Source: Cylindrotheca closterium (lineage: Eukaryota; Bacillariophyta; Bacillariophyceae; Bacillariales; Bacillariaceae). From it: a stretch of DNA of 64,000 nucleotides. The position numbers and the translations under genes are program-made. The notes beneath the pieces are model-generated. The model was not told the DNA's origin. It was given only the letters and a program-made list of their open reading frames with translations, and searched no databases. Positions 51,171-61,473 of this stretch are shown here, piece by piece (position 1 is the stretch's first letter; each line of letters begins with the position of its first letter). Location of the stretch: the NCBI GenBank assembly GCA_933822405.4, contig CAKOGP040000369.1:1-64000 (forward strand). Direction: 5' to 3'.

Positions 51171-51994
51171 TGGAATCGGTTGCTCTAATTTACTAGCTCA
51201 TAGATTATACGTGTATATAGTCAGTGCGATGATGCAGAATGCAACAAATGTAGCTAAAGTGGTGTTCTATCATCTGTCTACGCCGCAGGCGCAGCCTTTA
51301 TTGCGATAGGTATGTTTGAAAGGAAATCATGCAGATGGGATGAGAGATCGTATCCTTGATCGAGCTGAAGCATCATCAAGCTGACCATATACTCGAAACT
51401 CTTGTGAGCGGATTCCAGATCGCCGATTGCTAGATCAACCATTGCCAAATTGTTTATGATGGCGATGTGGAACAGGAAGTTAACATCGCTGTTTTCTTGT
51501 CCCTCATGCGCCAATACGTAGAGCTTCTTCGCTTTGCGCAGGTAGCGAAGCGATGCCTCTTTTCGCCCCTGTACTCTTGCAAACAAGTGATTGGCAATGG
51601 CTGCATTGAAGATGAGAATCGATGTGGTAGTTGGAAAATCGACCGGACCTTGAGGCAGTGCAACACCGTCCGTGTAGATATATGTTAGTGGAGGAATATA
51701 GACATCGCATCCTTCTTGACCTGCCTTGCTTCTGAGCATGCAATGATTTAGAGTGATGTCTATACAATGCTGAGGGTCCTGCCGCTGTATTGAGTTTCTG
51801 CGTTCTTGATGCATTCTCAGTGCAGTCGATGCAGACTCCACTGCGCTGCAGAAATTTTTAGTTTTCAGGAAGGAAATGGTTTGTTGGTTCTGAATAGAAA
51901 GAGCCATGATGTTGAATTTTATGATCCCAAGCAAAAATGTGAATGTGACGACGTTGAGTTTCACGATCTAGAAAAATGTGAGTGGGATCCTTTT
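51171..51994. repeat. Duplicated segment, copy B (paralog 4 and flanks)
   Basis: Near-identical to 49471-50294. The right edge diverges after the GGGACCC following the T run, with a deletion of about 20 bp relative to copy A. Confidence 0.85.
51278..51907 (-). CDS. TPR-like family protein, paralog 4 of 5 (identical to paralog 3)
   Basis: The start is ATG 51905-51907. Protein and stop position are identical to paralog 3 at 1700 bp lower coordinate. The upstream sequence differs beyond about 30 bp past the copied block, so the two genes may be regulated differently. It carries one GCGGTAGAAAGAA element at about 52155. Confidence 0.75.
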   Translation of the reverse strand: MALSIQNQQTISFLKTKNFCSAVESASTALRMHQERRNSIQRQDPQHCIDITLNHCMLRSKAGQEGCDVYIPPLTYIYTDGVALPQGPVDFPTTTSILIFNAAIANHLFARVQGRKEASLRYLRKAKKLYVLAHEGQENSDVNFLFHIAIINNLAMVDLAIGDLESAHKSFEYMVSLMMLQLDQGYDLSSHLHDFLSNIPIAIKAAPAA

Positions 51995-52004
51995 TTTGGG
52001 ACCC

Positions 52005-52643
52005 AATGTCGCGATTGGGTGGCGGCTGTTCGACGTGTATATATATCAATGTTCAATGTACATATTGTTTCTGCGCTCTTTGCGACGTTTTATATATGTA
52101 TGCTTCGTGCTAGCCATGAATTGATTTGCAACAAAACACTTTGTTTCGATTGCGCGGTAGAAAGAACATCGGTAAAAGGAACTTTGAGAGAAGAGATCGA
52201 GCAATGCGCTAACAACGTTTTTAAAAGTTTGTGCAGAAAATGTGTGCAGGGTGAGATAATATAGATAAATATTGCTTTATCAGAGCGGACATCTCGTCGC
52301 TTGCGGAGCATTCTGTGCGGTCGCAATCATATTGGTTCAGTCCCAAGTCGCGCCACCGATATATCCTCAGTTAATCCAAATCCGAAAGGTCGTAGTCGTT
52401 CTACATGACTGTGCTCTGTATATTTTGAAATGCTCTAGGTCCAAAGACTCGAGTGGACTCATGGTTGCGGCCCATCAGCTTTTTTGGCGCACATTGTAGC
52501 AGAAACATTTCGACGTTACTTGGCTGGGGTCCCGCAATAATGTAAAACCCTTGACCTCATAAAATACAAAATTTCAGAAGGTTCACGGAAAACATCATGG
52601 AGCCAATAGAGACTGATGGATATGGAAGCCTCCTCCATCCGAG
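52005..52643. other. Intergenic, no gene seen
   Basis: 639 bp. A short ATG frame at 52597-52671 (MEPIETDGYGS...) ends at once and is in another frame than the open frame at 52644-53087; it may be its broken start. Confidence 0.4.
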
Positions 52644-53087
52644 GTGGGACGAAGCCGCTATACTCTGAAAGAGCTCAAAGTTTGCTTTCACAGTCGAGTC
52701 TCGTGTAGGCGCGCCAAATCACCGATCACCACGAACCCTGATCATCTCTGGGATTCCAAGCAAGAACTTGCTAGCTTTCTCAAACAAGACAAGCACCTCC
52801 AACGCGTTGCCATGTCAAGGATTGCATCATTTGGCGGAGATGCCGACACCAAAGAAATTTCGTATGTTGGTCTTTCTTCCGAAAAGGAACTAAAACAATC
52901 TGTCAAGCGCATGAAAGAAGCCAAGACATGCGTATTGGCTGAACAAATGCAGCAAGAAGAAGACTTCTACAACGAAATGAATGATCTTTCTGACTTTAGG
53001 CTTGACCAAGAAACAATCGCGCATTTTTTCTCCATCTACTCCATCAGAGCTGCCAAGGTTGCTCATATGAAGGGTCTGCAACTTTGA
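52644..53087 (+). CDS. Truncated or broken hypothetical protein
   Basis: 147 codons with no ATG at its start (GTG 52644); an ATG frame just upstream (52597) is out of frame by one, and joining them would need a frameshift or an unseen intron. The text RYTLKELKVCFHSR, then HLWDSKQELASFLKQDKHL and ISYVGLSSEKELKQSVKRM looks like a folded protein, not noise: it has regular helix patterns and the codon pattern is coding-like. No family is recognised. Probably a decayed gene. Confidence 0.35.
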   Translation: MGRSRYTLKELKVCFHSRVSCRRAKSPITTNPDHLWDSKQELASFLKQDKHLQRVAMSRIASFGGDADTKEISYVGLSSEKELKQSVKRMKEAKTCVLAEQMQQEEDFYNEMNDLSDFRLDQETIAHFFSIYSIRAAKVAHMKGLQL

Positions 53088-54107
53088 GCGCTCGTTGACA
53101 GAGAAATCCGCTGGTATCGACGATTCCAGTCCATTTTGCATTCAAAGTTCTTTCGTTCAGGCTACTGCAGCCAACGCCCCGAGGCTGCCACTGACCATCG
53201 CCCAGTACAGAGCGGCAGTATAGCCTGAACCACTGGAACATTGAGTGATCGTGTATCCAACAATCCTGCAATACTGCAGGGTCACTATAGCATAGTATTT
53301 AGAATACCTACCAATAGCATACTCCTCGTGACCTCTTGTTGCTTTGTTCGGGCTTCAGACGACATACTAAATTCACCAAATACTAGTAAACAACCTTACA
53401 TAATGAATAATGTTTCCTTCCTTGGGTTTCGGAATGATATTTTGGTGCATTCATCTAAAATCGACTAAATCGAGCTTTCTCCTTCTACTAACTAAGTGGT
53501 GAAGCTGGTTGCAACACTACTGCGCTCATTTTAATATATATAATAAGTTGAAAGTGAATGGTCCCAAAACAATGTTTCGAAACATGGAGCAGAAACACTA
53601 CAGACGCCGAAATTTTGCAAAAAAAGGTTGCGTTCCGTAGTCTTGGTTCGGACTAATTATTGCGCTGTAGAAAGAAAAAATAGGAAGCAGAATAAGTTTA
53701 GCGAACGAAAGAGTCAGTCCAAAGAGCGGTAATATGAGGGTGTCAGTAGTGGTCATTATTGATATAAATTACCGAATACCACACGCCACACCCATCATTT
53801 TAGAATAAAAGATACCATACCACCCGTCCCAATCAAAGTTTGTCTATTCAGACTTGAGCAGCACGGCAGCACACGCCTTTCCAAGGACTTGATTCATTCG
53901 TTTGTCGACCATCATCAGCGGGCCGTACTTTACTTTCTATCAACTGAGATGCACTGCAGTGGCAAATAATTTCAACACCAAGATGAGTGTAAATTTTCTT
54001 TTGCATACTATTGACATCTTATTTGTATTGTTACTTCTATGATTTTTTTAATATACAGTGTTATCATATTCTTCTTTTCATATGAATTGGGCTAGAGGAT
54101 AAAATGA
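53088..54107. other. Intergenic with an orphan copy of a conserved upstream block
   Basis: 1.0 kb, with no gene. The block 53556-53685 (GGTCCCAAAAC, perfect palindrome 53572-53585, TGGAGCAGAAACAC, then GCTGTAGAAAGAA) resembles 50441-50570 upstream of paralog 3, but no family gene lies next to it on that strand. Confidence 0.5.
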
Positions 54108-54746
54108 TCATGCTGCTGCTGCTGCTGTAGCTTTGATTGAAAACGGCATATTCACAAGGAAACCGCTCAATTGGGACACGATGGCGCTTTGTTCTTGTGT
54201 AATGAGAATCATAATAACTGATATCAAATACTCAAAGCTCTTCTGGGAAGACTCCGCGTCGCCGAGGCTCTGATCGATGAGAGCAAGATTGTTGATGACT
54301 GCAAAATGAAACAAAAAGTTCTGATCAATATCTTGTCCCTCATGAGCCAACTGGTACAGTTGCCTTGCTCTGTGTAGATACTTGAGAGATCGATCGTTAT
54401 TCTCGCTAATAGCAAGCAAGTGGTTTGCAAGTGCTGCGTTGAAAACTAAAACGGTCGTCATTATTGCTCCATCCTCCATCGTTGAAGGGAGTATAATCCC
54501 GCGATCGTATATAAAAGGTGATGTAGCATCAGTGCTGATGCTGCAGCCAACCTTATTCAGGTGCATACATTGATCCAAAGCATCACCAGCAATCTCATCA
54601 GCAGGGGGGATCCCATCGAAAGACCCAATATCACGTTTGAGATCTCTCAATGCACATGAGGCCGATTGGACAGCTCCATCGAAGTCTTTAGCTTGGAGAG
54701 AGGCAAGAGTCTTTTGGTTCTGATTGCACAAACTAAGAGGGCGCAT
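54108..54746 (-). CDS. TPR-like family protein, paralog 5 of 5
   Basis: ATG at 54744-54746 (the longer frame to 54905 opens earlier but adds an unrelated hydrophobic stretch). About 212 residues; begins MRPLSLCNQNQKTLASL, with marker FIYDRGIILPSTM, helix TTVLVFNAALANHLLA, and TPR-like pair ARQLYQLAHEGQ and FHFAVINNLALIDQSL. The end is a poly-Ala run (ATAAAAA) encoded by a GCA/GCT microsatellite instead of APAA. It is the most diverged member. Confidence 0.7.
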   Translation of the reverse strand: MRPLSLCNQNQKTLASLQAKDFDGAVQSASCALRDLKRDIGSFDGIPPADEIAGDALDQCMHLNKVGCSISTDATSPFIYDRGIILPSTMEDGAIMTTVLVFNAALANHLLAISENNDRSLKYLHRARQLYQLAHEGQDIDQNFLFHFAVINNLALIDQSLGDAESSQKSFEYLISVIMILITQEQSAIVSQLSGFLVNMPFSIKATAAAAA

Positions 54747-55726
54747 TTTGCTGACTTTGTTCGGACGGAAATGAAATTTGTGAAAGAAAGGGAAAGTGGT
54801 GGAAACAAGTGAGAAAATGCCAGGAATCTCGCAGCATATTAGCCACCACGTGACATGCTGTAGATAATTCAAGTGGTGTGAATCGCCGTGAGGGGTCCCG
54901 TCCATAATAAAAAGGTAGTCGTGGGCGCAGTGTTAATTGTGAAAATCTTGAACGGTCCCATTGATTTAGGTGCTAAGATTTGAGCGGTCCCGGCCTCGAT
55001 TATTTCTAGAGATATCTCAGAAGTGGAAAAAGCTTCCGTCACCTCATATCCTGGCGGTAGAATGCGTTTACATACGGGGCGGTATAGTGATTTCATTTGT
55101 GTATATTACGGGTCCCATCGGTCACTTAGGGTCACGTTGATGGAAGAGTCCGGAACTTCGACAAACGAGAAAATTCCAGTCCTCGATGGAAAACAAGGCC
55201 GGGACCTTTGCTAACGGTAACGGATTCTGAATTTTGTCTAGGAACCTTGGGGCCTCAAAGCACTGACGAAGATTTCCTTGACAATATCGCCAGAAGAAAA
55301 TGATTGTCTTTTATTAGAATGGGTACCAATGCCAAATGCTCATTTGGCGGCACAAAGAGTCGCATGATCTACGATTAGGACACGCAACTGCTGACAACAT
55401 TCGCCAAATTATTCAATACTGACGTCTACAACCTGGTCACGTTCCGAAACGGTGTACAGTGCTCTGTTACGGGCGACGGGGCTACTCTATGAGCCTTACT
55501 CTGACTGGGATCCAGAAACAAATGGTGCAAAATGAAATCAATAATTGTTACTTTTCTATTTCTATATCGGAAACATGGCAATATTCGTTTGTCGTCACAG
55601 ACTGCGCACCATTAGTGTCGTTCCACACTACTTGAGCAGTTGGATAACTCCCCGTCTTTTTTTCTCCCAAGTAAGTTTCAAAAACGAAAGAGCAACGATT
55701 TTGATATCCAACCGCATCCTCCATCT
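54747..55726. other. Intergenic, no gene seen
   Basis: 980 bp. CGGTCCC repeats at about 54953, 54983 and 55110. No reading frame with a domain. Confidence 0.45.
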
Positions 55727-58654
55727 TCAACAATCAAACACCTCGGGATGCTCATCGTGGTAGTAAACTTGATCTTTCTTCTTTTGTTTCGATTTCTTTT
55801 GAGTGTTCTTTCCGGTAGCAGCTTGTGGCGAGGTGCTCTGGTTGGGGAAGAGCTCCGGTGGAAGCCCTTCCATGATAATCTTAGGCATGGGTGAAAAGTC
55901 GTCAAATTCCATATCGTCCGAATAGACAGGCCCCGTCATGTCGTATTCTTCCTTGATTTCTTCGTCCGTCGCCTTGATCATGCCAATTCGAATGGCCTCC
56001 ATCATGCGGTTCGCTTCTTCCTCTTCAGCTGCAGAATTGTGATTCTCCTTCCGGATGGCAGCCGGCGACGATCGAAAGGTTTGCTTGTGGCCAAAGCCAT
56101 CGGGATCCACTACATGTTCGACATCGCCTGCTTCAATCCGCAACGATGGACCTTCCTTCGCTTTGCGCCGCAGCATCTTGAAGGTCGATTCCGTCGTCAG
56201 AGGACACGATATGTGGTTAATCCCCACCATGACTTGTCCTTCGCAGAACTGTCCAGAGAGAAGACTTTCATCCGCAATACGAGTAATCACGACTGCATTC
56301 AAATGACGGTGTTTTGCCAAAGTGAGCCCCAACAATTGATCGACAGACGATGGCTTGCCCAACAGCTTGGTCTTTGGAATTTCCACCACCACTGTTCGAA
56401 CAATCTTGGCCGTCGACTTGTTGGAAGCAAAGACTGGGACTGGTAGGGCGTCTTCCGCCATTGCATGTTCTCGGACCATCCACGATTCCTCGTCCTCCTC
56501 CGATTCATCATTCTTCTTTTCTTCCACTGGCTTCGTAGGAGCTGCCAATCGCGATGGGCGCCGGTTTTCTGAAGGAGTGACAGGAGGTTCTTTGCACTCT
56601 AAGGACAGCATGGGAAATGCCAAGTCCATTTGAGCATGGACACTAGGTATGTTATTGGCATCGCAAGGTACCCCATTGATGCACAACAATTCAAGTCCCT
56701 TTCTCAATCCGAGAACTTTTTCTAGCGTCGGAGAAACATTGCATATAATAATCGAAGCTGGCCTTCCCGGTGACTTGACTTGTTGTAAACCAAGTCCCAA
56801 CTGGAAACTCTTCTTGGCCTTTTGAATCGTGAAAATGTTATTATCGATTTGGCCTTGCGGCGAGGATGGTGAAGATGATAATACGGTTTCAGCTTCAATC
56901 GTCAGTCTTCCCTGGCTTTCGTGTAACAGTTGGATGGCTTGTGTCAATTTCAGTGCCGATATGTGAGCATACGGATGACCATTGATCTTGATAATTTTTT
57001 GATTGGCGCGAATCCCCGTTTTAGCAAACAATCCATTGGATGCCACAGTATCAATTATAAGGCAGCCACTTTGAATGTCGCGTCGAAAAGTCATTCCCAG
57101 ATCCACCGAAACATCGGGTCGAATGATGCATGCTACCACTCGAACATTTGCCGGACTGCTTCCCGTTGGACTTAGAGCTATTGCTGCTTGTGGTTCTAAC
57201 TTGGCAATGCATTCCAATGAGAGTATCGGAAAGGCTTCATCCATTTGTTTGTGAACACTGGTAATATCGTAAGGATTGCAAGCCTTGCCATTGATGTAAC
57301 GAAGCTGCAAACCGTTCTTGAGCCCCAGCACCTTGTCCAAAGTCGGAGAAACCTTGGTAATTTGAACGCAATTCTCACGGATGTTTTCCTGGAGTCCAAT
57401 GTCCAATTGCAAAGTTCTCTTTGCCTTTTGAATACTAAAGATCCGACGTTCTCTGGTGACGATTTGAGAAGCATCATTATCACTTTCCGCTTCAATGGTG
57501 ACTCTTCCCTTGGCTTGAAGCAACAAGTCGACTGCTTGATCAAACTGTTGTTGTTTGCCAGCCCCGCTGTTGACTGTGGTGGATGGATGCATATGTCCAT
57601 TGATTCTCACAATTTTTTGGTTCGCTTCGAGTCCAGTGTGTGCAAAAATGCCATCTCGCTCGACCTTGACAATTATGACACCCCCATCCTTTGTGTCTTG
57701 CCGAAAGGTCAGGCCGAGTGGAATCTCCAAATTAGGCCGCATCACACAGGCAATGACTCTCAGCCTATCATTGGAGGTATCTTGTGGTTCCCCAACATGC
57801 TGTCCAATAGCACTATCCTTGAGTGGATCAATTTTGGTAGTCGTGGGCACAATATTGACGGAGGAGTTTTGCGCGAGCAATGGATTGATTTCCACAAGCC
57901 CCAAGGGAGTTGGAAACCGATCCCTGCTCATCTTCTCCGCTTCTAGACGTTCGATGGAATGTGACGGAGAAATGGGAGCATCCGTCGTCGTGTCTTCTGT
58001 GTAGAGTCCTCTTGGCGATGATTCTTGCAAATCTTCCTTGGGAGGGTCCAGTACAATCAGTGTCAATTGTTTACTGTTTTTCAACCACCCCAATGTCTTC
58101 TTGAAAGAAGTCGCGACTTGCCCATTGACAGAATGCAATATGCTGCCAACCTTTAGTTTGGGAAAGAGACCATCCTTTTCAACCGCCGTAATCTGAATGA
58201 CGGTTCCTACTTCTTCGTCTCCATCTCCCACAATGTCTTCAGAAACAAAGGCATCCACTTGTTTGATGGAAATTCCCAGCTTTTCCGTCTTGTTGGTCTT
58301 GGAAAAGGAACCAAATATGGACTTTGGTTTCTTCTTGTTTGCCTTATGTAGAGACCCTTCGACTTCAATACTGACAATGTGTCCCACCTGAATTCGCTCG
58401 CATGCCTCAAAGGCTTCGTCCGGGGTTGAGACAATGGTTTGGTTGACCGACAAGACTTGCAAACCAGGAACCAAAAAGGTCTTTTTGGAAAAAGCACCAG
58501 TCACCTTGGCGAGGAAGACAATGTACTGACTGGGATCCTGTGGCAAGGGTTTGGCACCAAATTGGAGGCCTAGTTTTTTGAAACTCTTGTGCTTCTTGAC
58601 AACCGTAGCCGAAAAGGAGGAGGTTTGAGGTGCATTGTTTGTTGTGTCTGCCAT
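55727..58654 (-). CDS. Multi-PDZ-domain scaffold protein
   Basis: ATG at 58652-58654, 975 residues, no intron. At least five PDZ-like domains can be recognised by repeating G-V-I-I-V-x-x-V-x-x-x-G-x-F-x-x-T-G-L-x-x-N-Q-K-I-x-x-I-N-G words; the best are at about 300-380 and 520-600, plus repeated LGLQQxxxPGRPASIIICNVSPTLEKVLGL units that look like further copies. The end (from about 870) is low complexity with Lys runs. PDZ proteins assemble complexes by binding C-terminal peptides. No signal peptide or membrane segment, so a cytosolic scaffold is likely. Upstream it is divergent from no close neighbour. Confidence 0.75.
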   Translation of the reverse strand: MADTTNNAPQTSSFSATVVKKHKSFKKLGLQFGAKPLPQDPSQYIVFLAKVTGAFSKKTFLVPGLQVLSVNQTIVSTPDEAFEACERIQVGHIVSIEVEGSLHKANKKKPKSIFGSFSKTNKTEKLGISIKQVDAFVSEDIVGDGDEEVGTVIQITAVEKDGLFPKLKVGSILHSVNGQVATSFKKTLGWLKNSKQLTLIVLDPPKEDLQESSPRGLYTEDTTTDAPISPSHSIERLEAEKMSRDRFPTPLGLVEINPLLAQNSSVNIVPTTTKIDPLKDSAIGQHVGEPQDTSNDRLRVIACVMRPNLEIPLGLTFRQDTKDGGVIIVKVERDGIFAHTGLEANQKIVRINGHMHPSTTVNSGAGKQQQFDQAVDLLLQAKGRVTIEAESDNDASQIVTRERRIFSIQKAKRTLQLDIGLQENIRENCVQITKVSPTLDKVLGLKNGLQLRYINGKACNPYDITSVHKQMDEAFPILSLECIAKLEPQAAIALSPTGSSPANVRVVACIIRPDVSVDLGMTFRRDIQSGCLIIDTVASNGLFAKTGIRANQKIIKINGHPYAHISALKLTQAIQLLHESQGRLTIEAETVLSSSPSSPQGQIDNNIFTIQKAKKSFQLGLGLQQVKSPGRPASIIICNVSPTLEKVLGLRKGLELLCINGVPCDANNIPSVHAQMDLAFPMLSLECKEPPVTPSENRRPSRLAAPTKPVEEKKNDESEEDEESWMVREHAMAEDALPVPVFASNKSTAKIVRTVVVEIPKTKLLGKPSSVDQLLGLTLAKHRHLNAVVITRIADESLLSGQFCEGQVMVGINHISCPLTTESTFKMLRRKAKEGPSLRIEAGDVEHVVDPDGFGHKQTFRSSPAAIRKENHNSAAEEEEANRMMEAIRIGMIKATDEEIKEEYDMTGPVYSDDMEFDDFSPMPKIIMEGLPPELFPNQSTSPQAATGKNTQKKSKQKKKDQVYYHDEHPEVFDC

Positions 58655-59623
58655 TTTGTATGGGATTGGTGTTGTGTGTAGTGTGTATTGATTGAATTCC
58701 GGAGCGAGTGTGTGGCCAAAGTATTATAATTGCCGATGTGATCAAAAGTTCCGGACCTTCCTGAAACTTCTAGGATTCTCCTTAATTTCTTTTTCTCAGT
58801 CTACCGTAAATGTATGTATGTATGTATGTATGTCCTTTAGATCTATCGAACCGCCTTTCCCCAGGCAGTTGAATCGATAAAGATCGAAGCTGCTGGTGTC
58901 TATCTAACTCAACCAATCAATCAATCAAGCGAGCGAGCAATCGTTTCAAAGTCGCAGTGAAATGGCTGCTGAAAATTTCAGCGCAGTTTTAATTTGATCT
59001 CTTAAAACGGAATCAATCAGCTATCTAACTTTTTCCACAGCTTATCCTTTACTTTGCAATCAACGCAATTTCTGAAGCTAACTGTCGTTGTTGCCGTTGT
59101 TGCCGTTGTTGTATAGTGCCGGTATTTCCTTTTGCGGGGTCTGGTCGCTTTCGAATGCTGCATGCGGTACTCGTGCGATTTCTTGACATCGCACAACACA
59201 GAAAGCGACGATTGCCAAAAGCTTCGCGCCGGACAGCTACAGTAGCCGCTAAATTGTTTTTTATTGTCGTGTTTAAAAAAAAGTCTTCGCCCGTCCGTCT
59301 ATACGTCACTTTTTCATGTCTTTGAAATGACGGATGACGGACAGAAGATAGGGAGCAAGAGACGGGACAGAACTCGACATATATAGTCAAGGCATGAAGC
59401 CAACAGTCAAGATGAATAGATAAATAGCTCGTCAAAAACAATAGGTAATTTATAATATCAGCTGGTCAATGGATTTAGTTCAGTCGTTTACACTTGTTGA
59501 CTTTGACCCTTTCAGTTAGTACAGACTCTTTGCTTCCGAGGATTCACGAGTTTCATTCAATCGCTGGTGTAACATGTAACGGAACGTCCGTCAAGAGTCA
59601 CCTATTTTCTCATCATATTCCCC
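58655..59623. other. Intergenic with microsatellite
   Basis: 969 bp with no gene; (TATG)n at 58811-58833 and a CAATCAATCAAT run near 58910-58930. Confidence 0.5.
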
Positions 59624-60853
59624 TCACCGCAGTCTTCGAATATTGCGAAATTGCTTGGACACCTTCTCATGGGCCGCTTCATCGGGTACCACCTCCCATT
59701 TGCCATAATCCATAGTACTGCGCTTCAGAAAACGACCGCCTTTCTCTTGTATGGTTTCCACCAATTGGGACACCAAATTCTTTTTCTGTCCACGATCGGT
59801 GCGGTCGTACTCGTCGGATAACGAGAAAACGAGCTCTCGTAGTCGCAGGTTGCCTGGATTGTCGAGCCTTGGCCCAAACAAGACATCGTGTGGCCCAATC
59901 TGTTCTACAATTACCGCAGGTGACGACGATGGTAGCGCCGCATTGGAAGCACTGTTTGCGCTCGGTCGAGACCGTCGACGACGCAAATTGCGGAAAAGCT
60001 GTGTTACCTTCACACGCTTTTCATCTGGCGAAAGTTCCACCCATGTGATCTTCCTTACGTCATCCGACGACATTGAATCTGTTTTCGAAACAGACCGAGG
60101 GTGTGGCTTCAGAAATCTACCGCCATGTCTGTGGACGTCTTCGATCATTCCAGATACAATGGTCCGTCGACTGGATCTACTTCCACTGTCGTACGCTGCG
60201 AGATAAGTGATGGCCAAGGAACGCAGCCGTTCGTCACCCACACCTTTGACTCTTTGACCAAATGACAAGACATCGTTTTCATTGGCACTGTTCGGGCCGG
60301 ATGTGGTGTCATGACAGGATGTGTTCCGTTGGTCCGTTACAGCAGCATCAATAGGAGGAATAGGCACAGGAGCTTGTTGCCGCTGCTCTTCCTCTCGAAG
60401 CATTCGTCTCTGAAACCAAGCATTGTGATGGCTGAAATCCATCTCACTTTCCTTCCCCTTCAAAGGAAGCGCTGCTCGATGTATACCATAGCTTGCGAAT
60501 AAAGATTGGCATTCTATATGCGATCCCAAATGTACACGCGATTTGACGCGGTCACGATGCGGCAATAGTGCAATGCAGGCCCTCGTCACCATGCAATCTA
60601 TTGGATTGCTGTAGCAGAGATGAATTCCGTCAATTTTCATAGGGAGACAGTTGTGGAACAATTTAGAAGTTTCTAGGAAACCCGCCCCGTTTGAATGATC
60701 TTGATACTGCTCTACAGAATAACTCACGAAGACAGTTCCTTTGCTAATGTCTACCATTGTTTCAACATTGTTCGCTGACATGTAAAATCTGGCTCGTAAC
60801 TCAGTGCGGACACTCGTCTTTGATCGAACGCCTGGGAACTCCAAATGGATCAT
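59624..60853 (-). CDS. C-terminal part of a CRAL-TRIO/DUF6824-type gene
   Basis: Frame b of a broken gene; ATG at 60851-60853, 409 residues, though a start here is probably only the frame's own ATG. It holds the rest of a lipid-binding domain (FYMSANN to IECQSLFASYGIHRAALPL, with the HLGSHIECQ word seen in diatom CRAL-TRIO proteins), then two diatom-type DUF6824 domains (about 205-300 and 325-405) of the form H-D-V-L-F-G-P-R, R-L-R-E-L-V-F, GGRFLK and KVSKQFRNIRR. The first copy is degenerate at its start (VLSFGQRVKGVG). DUF6824 occurs in many diatom regulators; its function is not known to me. Confidence 0.6.
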   Translation of the reverse strand: MIHLEFPGVRSKTSVRTELRARFYMSANNVETMVDISKGTVFVSYSVEQYQDHSNGAGFLETSKLFHNCLPMKIDGIHLCYSNPIDCMVTRACIALLPHRDRVKSRVHLGSHIECQSLFASYGIHRAALPLKGKESEMDFSHHNAWFQRRMLREEEQRQQAPVPIPPIDAAVTDQRNTSCHDTTSGPNSANENDVLSFGQRVKGVGDERLRSLAITYLAAYDSGSRSSRRTIVSGMIEDVHRHGGRFLKPHPRSVSKTDSMSSDDVRKITWVELSPDEKRVKVTQLFRNLRRRRSRPSANSASNAALPSSSPAVIVEQIGPHDVLFGPRLDNPGNLRLRELVFSLSDEYDRTDRGQKKNLVSQLVETIQEKGGRFLKRSTMDYGKWEVVPDEAAHEKVSKQFRNIRRLR

Positions 60854-61409
60854 TCGTCCTGATCGATCGAAACGGGCAGAACTGGCAAAATCCTTCCAAT
60901 AAGCAGCTCAAATCATCTTGGTTCAAATCTTGCGCAGTGATGGCACGAACCAAGCTGCTTTCACCAAAGAGGTCCTGTTTGTAGGTGAAAAACTTGATCA
61001 GTTTCTCAGCTGAAGCTCTTGGTTCGAAATGACAAGCTCGTAAGAAAGCCAACTGAAGTTCCCGATTGGATACATAGGATTGGTCTTGCTTTTCTGCTGT
61101 TTCGTAGGCGGTCCCTTTCTTCATACGATTAAGATGTGAAGCTAACTCAAGGAACAGCTCGTTGATCTTATTGTCGTCCAGGTCAACGTGATCCGCAACT
61201 CCATGAAGCAATTCTTGTTCATGCTGAATCTGATCGAAAGAGAGATGCTTCATGCCATCCATTAGCATGTCTTCATAACTGGAAACCCCTGGGAGTGTCC
61301 TTTTGCGACTGCTAGTATTCAATTGAGTGCTCATGCGGCCTCCTCCACCGGATGATGAATCGTATCCACAAAGGCACGATTTGTTTGATATTGCAACTGG
61401 TGTGGTCAT
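60801..61409 (-). CDS. N-terminal part of the same CRAL-TRIO/DUF6824-type gene
   Basis: ATG at 61407-61409, 202 codons before a TGA/TAG in frame a. Contains the CRAL-TRIO N-terminal helices (LQLAFLRACHFEPRASAEKLIKFF, truncated here to words LRACHF and AEKLIKFF). After residue ~170 the frame drifts: the expected ILPVLPV run continues in frame c (60892-60854) and then in frame b (from 60853). Two frame changes within about 40 bp point to a decayed gene or to sequence errors. CRAL-TRIO domains bind small lipophilic ligands such as phosphoinositides. Confidence 0.6.
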   Translation of the reverse strand: MTTPVAISNKSCLCGYDSSSGGGGRMSTQLNTSSRKRTLPGVSSYEDMLMDGMKHLSFDQIQHEQELLHGVADHVDLDDNKINELFLELASHLNRMKKGTAYETAEKQDQSYVSNRELQLAFLRACHFEPRASAEKLIKFFTYKQDLFGESSLVRAITAQDLNQDDLSCLLEGFCQFCPFRSIRTNDPFGVPRRSIKDECPH

Positions 61410-61473
61410 GTTCTATTTCTTATTCTGGTTTTAGCATCATCGAATTGGAGGTATTACCAAGAACTCTCTATTA

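Noticed and set aside
50751..51188. Two short frames in the spacer between the duplicated genes
   Set aside because: Neither has a domain or a paralog in the window; their sequence is not part of the duplicated block.
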